Assembly: GCA_050298535.1 (NCBI GenBank)
Contig: JBNKUI010000118.1
Coordinates: 1 to 64,000 of the forward strand
Direction: 5' to 3'
From: JABDMH01 sp050298535
GTDB taxonomy: Bacteria; Bacteroidota; Bacteroidia; Chitinophagales; Saprospiraceae
DNA length: 64,000 nt
Shown here: positions 1-8,288 of the stretch, one piece after another
How positions within the stretch are numbered: the stretch's first letter is position 1
How the letters are laid out: each line of letters begins with the position of its first letter
Notes under the pieces: model-generated
Databases searched by the model: none
What the model was told of the DNA's origin: nothing
The model's input: only the letters and a program-made list of their open reading frames with translations
Translations under genes and position numbers: made by a program

Positions 1-2
1 TG

Positions 3-854
3 CTCATTCTGGCACTCTTACCATTCTTAACTTATCCAGATCCTCCACCGGGGCAGCAGGGGGTTCTTGTGAGCTTTGGTGCTCCAGACATGGGCAGTGG
101 GGATGATCGACCCGACACTCAGCAGGAAGAAGAAGTGACTCCAGAACCCCCTTCTGAAGAAGAAGTGGTGGAGGAGGAGACTGAACCGGTCGAAGAAGAA
201 GTCGTTGAGGAAGTGGTAGAGGAAGTACCACCCACACCCGCGGAGCCTGAGCCGGTACCTGAAATGCCCGAAGAAGTGGTAACGCAGGATGAGCCAGATC
301 TAGTCGCGATTCAGAAGAAGAAAGAGCAGGAAGCCAGAGAAAAGGCAGAAGCTGAAGAGCGTGAGAGACAGGCTGAGGAGGCTCGGAAAAAGGCACTTGC
401 AGAAGCTGAAGCAAAGAAAAAGGCTGAAGAAGAGGCTAAGAAGAAAGCGGAGTACGAAAAGGCAAAGAAACAATTTGGTGATTCCTTTGGATCAGGAAAA
501 GGAAAAACTGATAAGCCGGGAAACCAGGGCGATCCGAATGGCGATCCTGATGCAAGTAATTTAGAGGGTATCAGTACAGGCTCCGGTATGGTAGGAGGAG
601 GCCTGGGAGACAGAGGCCTTGTCAGTGCACCGACGATCACTGATAATTCGCAGAAGACCGGTGTGGTGGTAGTGCGTGTATGCGTGGGAAGGGACGGAAG
701 TGTGGTCAGCGCTGACTATACACAGAAGGGATCAACTACTGCCGATAGTCAATTGCGTGAGATAGCAATTAAAAATGCCAAGAAGTTCAAATTTGCAAAG
801 AGCTCAATCGATAAGCAGTGCGGTACGATCACCATTGATTTCAAAGTACGGTAA
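3..854 (+). CDS. TonB-like energy transducer, 5' end outside the window
   Basis: The frame is open to the first base, so the gene starts upstream. The first visible residues (LILALLPFLTYPDPPP) look like the end of an N-terminal membrane anchor, so I extend the gene past the internal GTG at 69. A long Glu/Pro/Val-rich stretch follows, then a Lys/Glu/Ala-rich predicted coiled coil, a Gly-rich linker and a C-terminal TonB-like domain (VVVRVCVGRDGSVVSADY to TITIDFKVR). This is the architecture of Bacteroidota proteins that pass proton-motive energy to outer-membrane receptors, usually encoded after exbB/exbD. Those genes would lie upstream of the window. folC follows after 19 bp and may be co-transcribed. 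Confidence 0.8.
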   Translation, partial: LILALLPFLTYPDPPPGQQGVLVSFGAPDMGSGDDRPDTQQEEEVTPEPPSEEEVVEEETEPVEEEVVEEVVEEVPPTPAEPEPVPEMPEEVVTQDEPDLVAIQKKKEQEAREKAEAEERERQAEEARKKALAEAEAKKKAEEEAKKKAEYEKAKKQFGDSFGSGKGKTDKPGNQGDPNGDPDASNLEGISTGSGMVGGGLGDRGLVSAPTITDNSQKTGVVVVRVCVGRDGSVVSADYTQKGSTTADSQLREIAIKNAKKFKFAKSSIDKQCGTITIDFKVR

Positions 855-873
855 GAGCTGAGGATATCTGCCC

Positions 874-2172
874 ATGACATACCAGGAGTGTATTAACTAT
901 TTATATGCTCAACTTCCTATGTTTCAAAGGGAAGGGGCCGCTGCACTGAAAAAAGACCTGACGAACATAAAGTGGTTATGCGAGGCATTGGGTGACCCAC
1001 AAAATAGCTTCAAGGTCATCCATGTAGCCGGCACTAATGGTAAGGGATCAGTGAGTCATATGCTTGCCTCCGTACTACAGTCCACAGGTCTCAAAGTCGG
1101 ACTATATACTTCCCCCCATTACATAGATTTTCGTGAGAGGATAAAGATAAATGGTGTCTATATACCGGAAGCTGAAGTGATATCCTTTGTGGAAGTAATT
1201 GCGCCCCTGATTCAAAAAATCAGACCTTCATTTTTTGAGATTACCGTTGCCATGGCTTTTCATCATTTTCGGGAACAAGGTGTAGATTGGGCAGTCATAG
1301 AAACCGGTCTTGGAGGGAGACTGGATTCTACGAATATCGTAAATCCCCAACTTTGCGTGATCACCAACATCAGTTATGATCATCAACAATTTTTGGGTGA
1401 CACCCTGGTTCAGATTGCTGGGGAAAAAGCAGGAATCATTAAGGAAGGTGTTCCGGTAGTCATCGGACGTTATCAACCCTCCATCCATCATGTGTTTACT
1501 GATAAGGCAACCCAGTTGGGCGCTCCTCTCTTCATGGCGACAGATATAGTCAAGAAAGAAGAGGTGATAGTGAATGAGGATGGTATCAGCATGAAAGTGA
1601 AACTACCTTATCGCAACAAGCCTCTTGAAATCCAGATTGATTTAAAGGGAGAGTTTCAGGTAGAAAATGGTCAAACCACATTGGCTGCCATTCAAATCTT
1701 AAGAGAATTGGGAGTTAAGATAGGTCTGGACGGCTTATGGCAAGGGCTTCGCAATGTCCGCACGATAGTAGGCCTACGGGGCCGTTGGGAAACACTTAAG
1801 GAATCACCCAAAGTGATTGCAGATAGCGGTCATAATGAAGATGGCATTCGCAGGAATATGAAGGAGCTGGAGCGCCAGGATTTTCAGCAGCTACGAATGA
1901 TCCTTGGTATGGCGAAAGATAAGGATCTCGAGAAAATGCTATCTCTACTACCCCGAGATGCAATCTACTACTGGTGTGCGGCCAACATGCCCCGTGCACT
2001 GTCCGCTGATGAATTATCTCGCATGGCAGCTCAAGTTGGACTTAGGGGAGATTTTTATGATTCTGTTGAGTCGGCAGTCCGACAGGCACTGGCGGACGCC
2101 AACGCAAAGGATCTGCTCTATGTGGGAGGAAGTACATTTGTTGTAGCGGAGGCCTTAGACCTTTCGCTTTAA
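874..2172 (+). CDS. folC: Bifunctional folylpolyglutamate synthase / dihydrofolate synthase
   Basis: ATP-dependent ligase of the Mur-ligase fold that adds glutamate to folates and, in bifunctional members, to dihydropteroate. The P-loop HVAGTNGKGSVSHMLAS is at residues 50-66, followed by the family motif LYTSPHYIDFRERI and by ETGLGGRLDSTN. Length (432 aa) is normal. The gene lies 19 bp behind the TonB-like gene and its last 18 bases overlap the convergent SDR gene. A second folate gene, folK, is at 18.4 kb, so the pathway is dispersed in this genome. Confidence 0.93.
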   Translation: MTYQECINYLYAQLPMFQREGAAALKKDLTNIKWLCEALGDPQNSFKVIHVAGTNGKGSVSHMLASVLQSTGLKVGLYTSPHYIDFRERIKINGVYIPEAEVISFVEVIAPLIQKIRPSFFEITVAMAFHHFREQGVDWAVIETGLGGRLDSTNIVNPQLCVITNISYDHQQFLGDTLVQIAGEKAGIIKEGVPVVIGRYQPSIHHVFTDKATQLGAPLFMATDIVKKEEVIVNEDGISMKVKLPYRNKPLEIQIDLKGEFQVENGQTTLAAIQILRELGVKIGLDGLWQGLRNVRTIVGLRGRWETLKESPKVIADSGHNEDGIRRNMKELERQDFQQLRMILGMAKDKDLEKMLSLLPRDAIYYWCAANMPRALSADELSRMAAQVGLRGDFYDSVESAVRQALADANAKDLLYVGGSTFVVAEALDLSL

Positions 2173-2970
2173 TCCATAGTGGTTCATCATCATTTTCTCG
2201 AATAGGGACGCTGGCAGATACCGTTTAAGTCTCACCACCAGCTGTTGAAACGGTTTAGCTACCACAACTTTTGATGGAAGTGTATCTCGTGCAATGATTT
2301 CTCCCACTTTGCGGGCCACTTGTAGTCGATCGATTCCTTTCTTTACTTCTTCATTCATCAGTACATGTGCCTCATTGATCTCAGGATTGTACGGTGATTT
2401 TTCAGGGACATGGGATACGCGCTTGTCTGCGATATCAGTATTGATTGATCCAGGAAGTACTGTGCAAGCCTGGATGCCAAACTTTGCAGCCTCCTGGCGA
2501 AGTGCTTCGGTAAGGCCTTCCAGGGCAAATTTACTCGCACTATATATAGATCGGAAGGGTAGTCCCATCTGTCCTCCCATCGAACTGATGTTAATGATCT
2601 TACCCTTGCCGGCCCTTCTCATGTGAGGAAGTACCGTTTTGATCATCCTGACCACTCCAAAGAAATTAGTATCCATTACTTGCCGGATGTTGTCGTACGG
2701 TGCTTCTTCCAGAGCACTGACCATACCGAGACCTGCATTATTGATGAGTACATCAATGCATCCTTCGTTGTCTAACACCATCTTGATGCATTTCTGAATG
2801 GATTCCATATCATTGACATCTAACTGAATCCATCGAAATGAATCGGAATCAGTCATCATCCGACGACTGGTACCGTATACTATGAAGCCTTTATCCGCCA
2901 GATGCCTGGCTATGGATTCTCCAATTCCTGTAGATGCTCCTGTGACGAGTACTACTTGTTGTTCACTCAT
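2155..2970 (-). CDS. Short-chain dehydrogenase/reductase (SDR)
   Basis: Classical NAD(P)-dependent SDR of 271 aa. Visible are the cofactor motif TGASTGIGES (10-19), NNAG (77-80) and the catalytic set S130, Y143 and K147 (YSASK). The C-terminal tail is basic (RLKRYLPASLF...), as in membrane-associated SDRs that act on lipids. It is transcribed divergently from an alpha-oxoamine synthase over a 226-bp region. In sphingolipid or sulfonolipid synthesis the 3-oxo product of such a synthase must be reduced by an SDR, so this is a candidate for that step. The substrate assignment is inferred from position only. Its 3' end overlaps folC by 18 bp. Confidence 0.85.
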   Translation of the reverse strand: MSEQQVVLVTGASTGIGESIARHLADKGFIVYGTSRRMMTDSDSFRWIQLDVNDMESIQKCIKMVLDNEGCIDVLINNAGLGMVSALEEAPYDNIRQVMDTNFFGVVRMIKTVLPHMRRAGKGKIINISSMGGQMGLPFRSIYSASKFALEGLTEALRQEAAKFGIQACTVLPGSINTDIADKRVSHVPEKSPYNPEINEAHVLMNEEVKKGIDRLQVARKVGEIIARDTLPSKVVVAKPFQQLVVRLKRYLPASLFEKMMMNHYGLKRKV

Positions 2971-2987
2971 TGATCTCCTGGTATCAC

Positions 2988-3051
2988 TTGTTCACACAAG
3001 GATAATATTACTTTTTGACTTACCCGCACATGAGATAATTTGTGTGAACAA
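2988..3051. promoter_or_regulatory. Perfect 12-bp inverted repeat between divergent SDR and synthase genes
   Basis: TTGTTCACACAA at 2988-2999 and its exact reverse complement TTGTGTGAACAA at 3040-3051 lie 40 bp apart in the shared upstream region. Each half is itself of the form TTGT-N4-ACAA. Two such sites suggest a dimeric regulator acting on both divergent genes. No regulator is encoded next to it, so this remains inference. Confidence 0.5.
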
Positions 3052-3149
3052 TTTCCTCATCTATGTAAAAAGTCTTATATATAGGGATCGTATCGACTCC
3101 AAAGCGTCTCAGATAAGTCAAAAAGACGTATAAATAGTTAAGGAATGGA

Positions 3150-3177
3150 TTGAATTCATTTAATCTGACTATTTTTG
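3150..3177 (+). promoter_or_regulatory. Bacteroidota-type promoter of the alpha-oxoamine synthase gene
   Basis: TTG at 3150-3152, a 17-bp spacer, then TATTTTTG at 3170-3177. This matches the Bacteroidota -33/-7 consensus (TTG ... TAnnTTTG). The expected transcription start is near 3182-3185, giving a leader of about 12-15 nt before the ATG at 3197. Confidence 0.6.
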
Positions 3178-3196
3178 CACCCGCTTTTAATCTTCA

Positions 3197-4450
3197 ATGA
3201 CAATGGATCTATTTAGTAGAATTCGTAAGAACGCTGGCCCACTTGGTAAATATGCTGATGTGGCAGAGGGATATTATATCTTCCCCAAGTTAGAGGGTGA
3301 CATCGCTAACCGTATGATTTTCAACGGCAAGGAGGTGATTGTTTGGAGTGTAAATAATTATCTGGGTCTGGCCAATCACCCGGAAGTGCGGAAGGTCGAT
3401 GCAGAGGCTGCTGAAAGGTGGGGAATGGCCTACCCGATGGGGTCCAGAATGATGTCGGGGAATACAGACTACCATTGTCAACTGGAGAATGAACTGGCCG
3501 AATTCGTCAAAAAGCCGGCAGGATTGCTGGTTAACTTTGGGTATCAGGCCATGTCTTCCTGTATTGATGCGCTGCTATCAAGAAAGGACGTAGTGGTCTA
3601 TGATTCAGGTTGTCATGCTTGTATTGTGGATGGAGTCCGGATGCATTTGGGTCAACGATTCGTCTTTGACCATAATGACATGGAAAGTCTGGAAAAGAAT
3701 CTAATCCGGGCTAAGAATATAGTAGAACGAACCGGAGGGGGCATTCTCGTGATCTCTGAGGGAGTTTTTGGAATGCGTGGAGAACAGGGGGACCTCAAAG
3801 GCATCGTCGCCTTAAAAGAGAAATATGGCTTCAGGTTATTAGTTGATGATGCACATGGTTTTGGTACCCTGGGTGCAACGGGTGCAGGTGCTGGAGAGGA
3901 GCAAGGCGTACAAGATGAAATCGATGTGTATTTCTCGACCTTTGCCAAATCGATGGCTGGTATCGGAGCCTTCTTTGCGGGAGAGCCAGATATTATGCAA
4001 TTTCTCAAATACAATATTCGCTCTCAGATATTTGCCAAATCGCTACCGATGCCTTTTGTCATTGGCGGACTTAAGCGGTTAGATATGATTCGCACTCAAC
4101 CTGAAATGAAAGCGAATCTTTGGAAAATAGCCACGGCCTTACAGTCGGGCTTGAAGGATCGTGGTTTTAATCTGGGTAATACTACTAGCTGTGTCACACC
4201 TGTCATTCTGCAGGGGACGGTGGGTGAAGCTACGCAAATGGTAAATGACTTAAGAAACAATTATAGTATCTTCTGTTCTATTGTAGTATATCCGGTAGTA
4301 CCCAAAGGTATGATCCTACTGAGATTGATTCCCACAGCCGTCCATACGATGGAAGATGTTGAGATCACATTGAAGGCTTTTACTGTAGTTGCAGACAAAC
4401 TCAGGGCTGGTTCGTACAATACTGAGTTTAAGGAAGCAAGAATCGCCTAA
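3197..4450 (+). CDS. Alpha-oxoamine synthase family PLP enzyme (serine palmitoyltransferase / cysteate acyltransferase-like)
   Basis: Fold-type I PLP enzyme of 417 aa related to 8-amino-7-oxononanoate synthase, KBL and serine palmitoyltransferase, which condense an amino acid with an acyl thioester. Visible are the ring-stacking His140 (CHACIVDG), DDAHGFG at 217-223 and the PLP lysine K251 in STFAKSMAG. In Bacteroidota, relatives start sphingolipid synthesis (serine) or sulfonolipid synthesis (cysteate). No other biotin gene is nearby, which argues against BioF. The divergent SDR and the downstream GNAT-like gene fit a lipid role. Amino-acid specificity cannot be read from the sequence. A second ATG lies two codons downstream. 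Confidence 0.85.
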   Translation: MTMDLFSRIRKNAGPLGKYADVAEGYYIFPKLEGDIANRMIFNGKEVIVWSVNNYLGLANHPEVRKVDAEAAERWGMAYPMGSRMMSGNTDYHCQLENELAEFVKKPAGLLVNFGYQAMSSCIDALLSRKDVVVYDSGCHACIVDGVRMHLGQRFVFDHNDMESLEKNLIRAKNIVERTGGGILVISEGVFGMRGEQGDLKGIVALKEKYGFRLLVDDAHGFGTLGATGAGAGEEQGVQDEIDVYFSTFAKSMAGIGAFFAGEPDIMQFLKYNIRSQIFAKSLPMPFVIGGLKRLDMIRTQPEMKANLWKIATALQSGLKDRGFNLGNTTSCVTPVILQGTVGEATQMVNDLRNNYSIFCSIVVYPVVPKGMILLRLIPTAVHTMEDVEITLKAFTVVADKLRAGSYNTEFKEARIA

Positions 4451-4482
4451 TAATAAGGTGCTTTCTGAAGGATGGAGGGGAT

Positions 4483-5616
4483 CTAGATTAGATCTTTAAT
4501 GTAACATCTTCTGCGTTTGTGTAGGCGCATTTCATAGCCTTTCCACAAGTTTTGGACATCCTGATTAGATTCCATCTCCGGATTAGTTTCGGCTTTTTTG
4601 ATGTTGTATTTGATGAATGTCTCAATTAATTCATTGAAGATCAGTGCTGTAATACCCTTATTCTGAAGATCTGGGCGCACGGCGATAAGATAAAGATCTA
4701 CACGATCGTTCTTTTTCATGGCTCGGGTGATGTGCCAAAGACCAAAAGGAAAGAGCTTTCCCTTTGCCTTTTGAAGAGCTCTTGAAAACGAAGGCATAGT
4801 GATGCCAAAACCCGCAAGCTTGTTGTTGGAATCGTATACGATACTGAGGAAATCCGGATTGATGTACGAAAGGTACTTCTTGATAAAAATATCTATCTGA
4901 GGTCCTGAGTGAGGAATAAAACCTTCCAGATCTGCATAGGCAGTATTTAACAAGGCAAATATTTCGCGACCCACGCGCTGGAGATCTGCCTTGTCGGAAG
5001 GTTTATATTCATGAAGGCCATACCGTTCTTTTATCATCTTGGCAAAACGCGACACTCTCTGTGGGATCTCGGTAGGCACATCAACCTCAAATTCCTTCCA
5101 ATCTACCAATTTCTTGTATCCGGCTTCCTCCATATGCCTGGGGTAGTAAGGATAGTTGTAGATGACGGCCATCGTAGCGAGTTCTTCAAAACCTTCAATC
5201 AGCATACCCGCCTTGTCCATGTTTGAAAACCCGTAGGGGCCCTTGATGGCAGTACATCCTTTCTGACGGGCCCACCATTCAGCGCTTTTCAATAATTGTT
5301 GACTGACTCGCTTATCCTCTATGAAGTCTACCCATCCAAATCTGGCTACCTTTTCTTCTAGTTGTTCTTGCTCTTTATTGTTGATGATGGCCGCAATCCT
5401 TCCTACTACTTTGTCATTTTCAGTTGCCAGAAATAGCTGCACTTCACAATGTTCGAATGCAGGATTCTTATCTTCTTCAAATAACTCAATTTCCCCGCTA
5501 CGCAATGGAGGTACCCAATAAGGATTGTCCTTATATAGGGTGTAGGGAAAGTCTACGAATCTTTTAAGATCCTGCTTGCCTTCGACAGGCTGTACTATAA
5601 TCTTGCTGGCTGACAT
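4483..5616 (-). CDS. GNAT-like N-acyltransferase domain protein
   Basis: A 377-aa protein convergent with the alpha-oxoamine synthase, 32 bp between the ends. The N-terminal part (VDFPYTLYKDNPYWVPPLR, LATENDKVVGRIAAIIN) and the C-terminal part (DLYLIAVRPDLQNKGITALIFNELIE) resemble GNAT folds; the second includes the expected acyl-CoA-binding loop region (RPDLQNKGI). No signal peptide or membrane helix is seen, so it is probably cytoplasmic. I recall homologues beside the same synthase family in other Bacteroidota; if so, an N-acyltransferase on the long-chain base is attractive. That role is inference. Confidence 0.7.
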   Translation of the reverse strand: MSASKIIVQPVEGKQDLKRFVDFPYTLYKDNPYWVPPLRSGEIELFEEDKNPAFEHCEVQLFLATENDKVVGRIAAIINNKEQEQLEEKVARFGWVDFIEDKRVSQQLLKSAEWWARQKGCTAIKGPYGFSNMDKAGMLIEGFEELATMAVIYNYPYYPRHMEEAGYKKLVDWKEFEVDVPTEIPQRVSRFAKMIKERYGLHEYKPSDKADLQRVGREIFALLNTAYADLEGFIPHSGPQIDIFIKKYLSYINPDFLSIVYDSNNKLAGFGITMPSFSRALQKAKGKLFPFGLWHITRAMKKNDRVDLYLIAVRPDLQNKGITALIFNELIETFIKYNIKKAETNPEMESNQDVQNLWKGYEMRLHKRRRCYIKDLI

Positions 5617-5700
5617 GGATCGGCGAAAATACGAAAAGGTCCATCATCCAATAATAGAAAGAGGTAGAGAAATTTCTTCCCCCTCTTTAGTCATTTTTAA

Positions 5701-6225
5701 CTACTTGCCAAGATCCGTTGCCTGAGTTTCGATTTTTTTGACAGATATTTTCAATTGACTTAGAAATGCTCCCTGGTTTTTAAACCCTTTGGTCATATGG
5801 ATAGGCGTACCCTCTTGATCAAGTACTACAAAGGCGGGGAAGGATGGCTCGCCACTACAAAGCTCGTATGCCAGCATATGAATACCCGCACGAAGCTTAG
5901 GGTTCCAATGGTAGTCCTCCCCTTTCCAGGCCAGTACCTCTTGCCCCTTGGCATCCAGTTTTACCGGGTAGAAATGCTCATTAACATAGCTTACAACATT
6001 GGGATCCAGTAATGTGCGCTGATCCATGAGCTTACACATGCGACATTGATCAGAATATATATCTACCAACAGTAATCCTGGATTTTTCTTTGATCGCTTC
6101 ATGCCTTCTTCCCAGGAAAGCCATTCGATGACAGGATCGGATCCTGCGGGTGTCGTATTTGAGGGCGGGTCGCTGGAAAAGAGAAAAAATGGCAGAATTG
6201 CTAGGAGTGATATTAAACCATTCAT
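5701..6225 (-). CDS. Exported thioredoxin-fold protein
   Basis: A 174-aa protein with an N-terminal signal peptide (MNGLISLLAILPFFLFSS) and a thioredoxin-like domain carrying C61-R-M-C64 in VDIYSDQCRMCKLMDQ. The pattern (SWEEGMKRSKKNPGLLLVDI ahead of the CxxC, then PSFPAFVVLDQEGTPI) is that of DUF255/thioredoxin_7-like proteins in the Bacteroidota periplasm. It probably acts in disulfide reduction or envelope redox maintenance; the partner is unknown. It is a single gene, divergent from ubiX. Confidence 0.75.
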   Translation of the reverse strand: MNGLISLLAILPFFLFSSDPPSNTTPAGSDPVIEWLSWEEGMKRSKKNPGLLLVDIYSDQCRMCKLMDQRTLLDPNVVSYVNEHFYPVKLDAKGQEVLAWKGEDYHWNPKLRAGIHMLAYELCSGEPSFPAFVVLDQEGTPIHMTKGFKNQGAFLSQLKISVKKIETQATDLGK

Positions 6226-6318
6226 GTCAAGTAAGAGTTAGTAACTTATTGCTTATCCATAATCAAATTTAGCGCCAACTGAGATTGTGCTAGATTTACC
6301 ATTTAGTAATGAAAGGAC

Positions 6319-6891
6319 ATGCGTAGGGTAGTAGTCGGAATTGGGGGTGCCAGTGGGGCCATTTATGCAAAACAAATGCTGGATGGATTACTGTCGATAC
6401 AAGATCAGTGGGATAGAGTAGGGGTTGTAATATCGAAGAATGGTATCGTAAATTGGAATCTGGAAATAGGTCCTTTCGATGAGTCTAAGTACCCCTATGA
6501 CTTTTACGAAAATGATGACTTTAATGCGCCTTTTGCCTCTGGGTCAGCAAAGTATGACACCATGATCATTTGTCCCTGCAGTATGGGTGTATTGGGACGA
6601 ATTGCCCATGGTATTTCTAATGATCTAATGACCCGGGCTGCCGATGTAATGCTCAAAGAACGTCGCAAACTGATCCTCGTACCGCGTGAAACTCCCTTGA
6701 GTCTTATACATATCAAGAATATGGAACTGCTTACTTTGGCAGGAACTGTAATTTGCCCGGCTATTCCCTCTTTTTACAGTCAACCTAAAAGCATTGAAGA
6801 AATGATTGACTCCGTGATTTCGAGGGTTTTGGATTTAGCTGAGTTTGATATTATTAGGCATCGCTGGGGTGACCCGGACCTCTCTTCTTGA
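6319..6891 (+). CDS. ubiX: Flavin prenyltransferase UbiX/Pad1 family
   Basis: A 190-aa flavoprotein that prenylates FMN to make the cofactor of UbiD-type decarboxylases. It starts with the flavin-binding GIGGASGAIYAKQML and has the expected ICPCSMGVLGRIAHGISNDL and VPRETPLSLIHIKNM segments. Length is normal. No ubiD lies in the window. The last 38 bases overlap the 3' end of the opposite BrkB/YihY gene, so the C-terminus may be slightly longer than in relatives. Confidence 0.88.
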   Translation: MRRVVVGIGGASGAIYAKQMLDGLLSIQDQWDRVGVVISKNGIVNWNLEIGPFDESKYPYDFYENDDFNAPFASGSAKYDTMIICPCSMGVLGRIAHGISNDLMTRAADVMLKERRKLILVPRETPLSLIHIKNMELLTLAGTVICPAIPSFYSQPKSIEEMIDSVISRVLDLAEFDIIRHRWGDPDLSS

Positions 6892-7873
6892 TCGCAGAAG
6901 GGTCGATTTTAGCATTTTTCTTTTTCTTTTCAGTAAGGATTTTGGCGGTGCGGAGGTCTCTGTTTATCGCAATGCTGGCATTCAGTTCATATCCTGCCAA
7001 TAAAATAAAGCAATTGATTTGCATCCATACCAGCATAATGATCAAAGAACCTAGTGGACCATAAATACGGTTTGTAGTTCCAAAACTGTCGATGATGTAG
7101 GAGAAAAGGATACTGGTAAGTAGTGTGCCAACGGTGGCCATGTTCGTACCGGGTGAAATAAGTGCAATCCTCTTCTTTAGTGCCGGACCAAACCTATAGA
7201 TCACACTTATCACACTGTAAAATAGAAATAGGATTGCGAGCCACTTTATACTTTCAAACAGAAAGACCGTGGCACCTGAGTCAGCATCTTCATCGAAAAT
7301 CAACCCGAGTATTCGATTGCCTGCCACCACGATTACTCCGGATAGGATAAAGGATAACCCTACAAACAAAGTCAATCCAAGGGCAATACCCCTCTTGCGG
7401 ATGAAAGATCGCTCCTTAAATGATACAGAATACGATTTCTCGAATCCACGAATCATAGTGGTGAGTCCACTTGACGCGAAGATCAGGGCAAGAATAAAGC
7501 CTAAGGACAGCAGTCCTCCTCGGGGAATGGACGTGATGCTATCCACGGTCTCAAATAGGAATGCATGGGCATTGTCAGGCATCACCTCATGAATGGCAGT
7601 ACGAATCACACTGTCGATATCTTCCACGGGCAGGTAGGGGAGAAGCGTAAACATGAAGATAATGGCTGGAAAAAGCGAAAGAAAAAAACTAAATGCCATA
7701 CTCTCACTACGTGTGACGATATCTTCTTTCTTGAGTTCTCCAACGAGAAATACCATGATATCCCAGATGGGGATTTTGAAAAAGCCAGGCAGAGAGGTAT
7801 GCTTGGCCCACCGTGTCAGAAGTCGAATGAGCTTGTTCTTCCAGTGAATTAATTGCCTAAATAACTCACGCAT
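6854..7873 (-). CDS. YihY/BrkB-family inner membrane protein
   Basis: A 339-aa polytopic membrane protein with about six hydrophobic segments. Family signatures include SMAFSFFLSLFPAIIFMFTLLPYLP near the N-terminus and YGPLGSLIIMLVWMQINCFILLAGYELNA near the C-terminus. The family was once mislabelled ribonuclease BN; its function is not established, transport having been suggested. The C-terminal tail is Lys-rich and cytoplasmic. The start overlaps the end of the upstream thioesterase by 8 bp, and its 3' end overlaps ubiX on the other strand. Confidence 0.85.
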   Translation of the reverse strand: MRELFRQLIHWKNKLIRLLTRWAKHTSLPGFFKIPIWDIMVFLVGELKKEDIVTRSESMAFSFFLSLFPAIIFMFTLLPYLPVEDIDSVIRTAIHEVMPDNAHAFLFETVDSITSIPRGGLLSLGFILALIFASSGLTTMIRGFEKSYSVSFKERSFIRKRGIALGLTLFVGLSFILSGVIVVAGNRILGLIFDEDADSGATVFLFESIKWLAILFLFYSVISVIYRFGPALKKRIALISPGTNMATVGTLLTSILFSYIIDSFGTTNRIYGPLGSLIIMLVWMQINCFILLAGYELNASIAINRDLRTAKILTEKKKKNAKIDPSAIKKRGPGHPSDA

Positions 7874-8279
7874 CGTTAAAATAAGGCTTTAGTTTTTCGA
7901 TGATTTTGGCCGGGGCTTTCATCATCGCACCATTTTCAAAATCCTGAAAGCAAAGTACCACTTTGGCTTTATGGATTAGGTGATCATTCTCATTGTGCAT
8001 GGTAACATGGAAGGTAATCAATCGTTGCGGCAACTCCTCAATCGAGGTGGTGATCGTCAATAATTCATCATAATAGGCGGGCCTGAGAAACTTACTTTCA
8101 AGCCGCACGACGGGCATTCCTATGCCATCCTCCTCCAGACTTTTATAGGTCACTCCGAGCGACCGAATGGCTTCCACACGTCCCACTTCATAGTAAAGGG
8201 CATAATTTCCATAATACATGATGCCCATCTGATCGGTCTCGCCATATCGAACTCTGATCTTGGTTGTGTGTGTGAACAT
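7866..8279 (-). CDS. Acyl-CoA thioesterase, YbgC/FadM (4HBT) family
   Basis: A 137-aa hot-dog-fold thioesterase. The N-terminal motif RVRYGETDQMGIMYYGNYALYYE contains the catalytic-type Asp16 of the 4-hydroxybenzoyl-CoA thioesterase family. It would hydrolyse acyl-CoA or acyl-ACP in the cytoplasm; the natural substrate is not predictable. It sits in the middle of a tight minus-strand operon, 9 bp after the symporter and overlapping the BrkB gene by 8 bp. Confidence 0.87.
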   Translation of the reverse strand: MFTHTTKIRVRYGETDQMGIMYYGNYALYYEVGRVEAIRSLGVTYKSLEEDGIGMPVVRLESKFLRPAYYDELLTITTSIEELPQRLITFHVTMHNENDHLIHKAKVVLCFQDFENGAMMKAPAKIIEKLKPYFNDA

Positions 8280-8288
8280 TCGTATTCT

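Noticed and set aside
311..640. 109-codon ORF antisense to the TonB-like gene
   Set aside because: Shadow of the Lys/Glu-rich coiled coil; Phe/Ser/Ala-rich peptide with no features.
3197..4450. BioF (8-amino-7-oxononanoate synthase)
   Set aside because: No biotin genes are adjacent and the neighbours suggest lipid synthesis; the fold alone does not separate the two.
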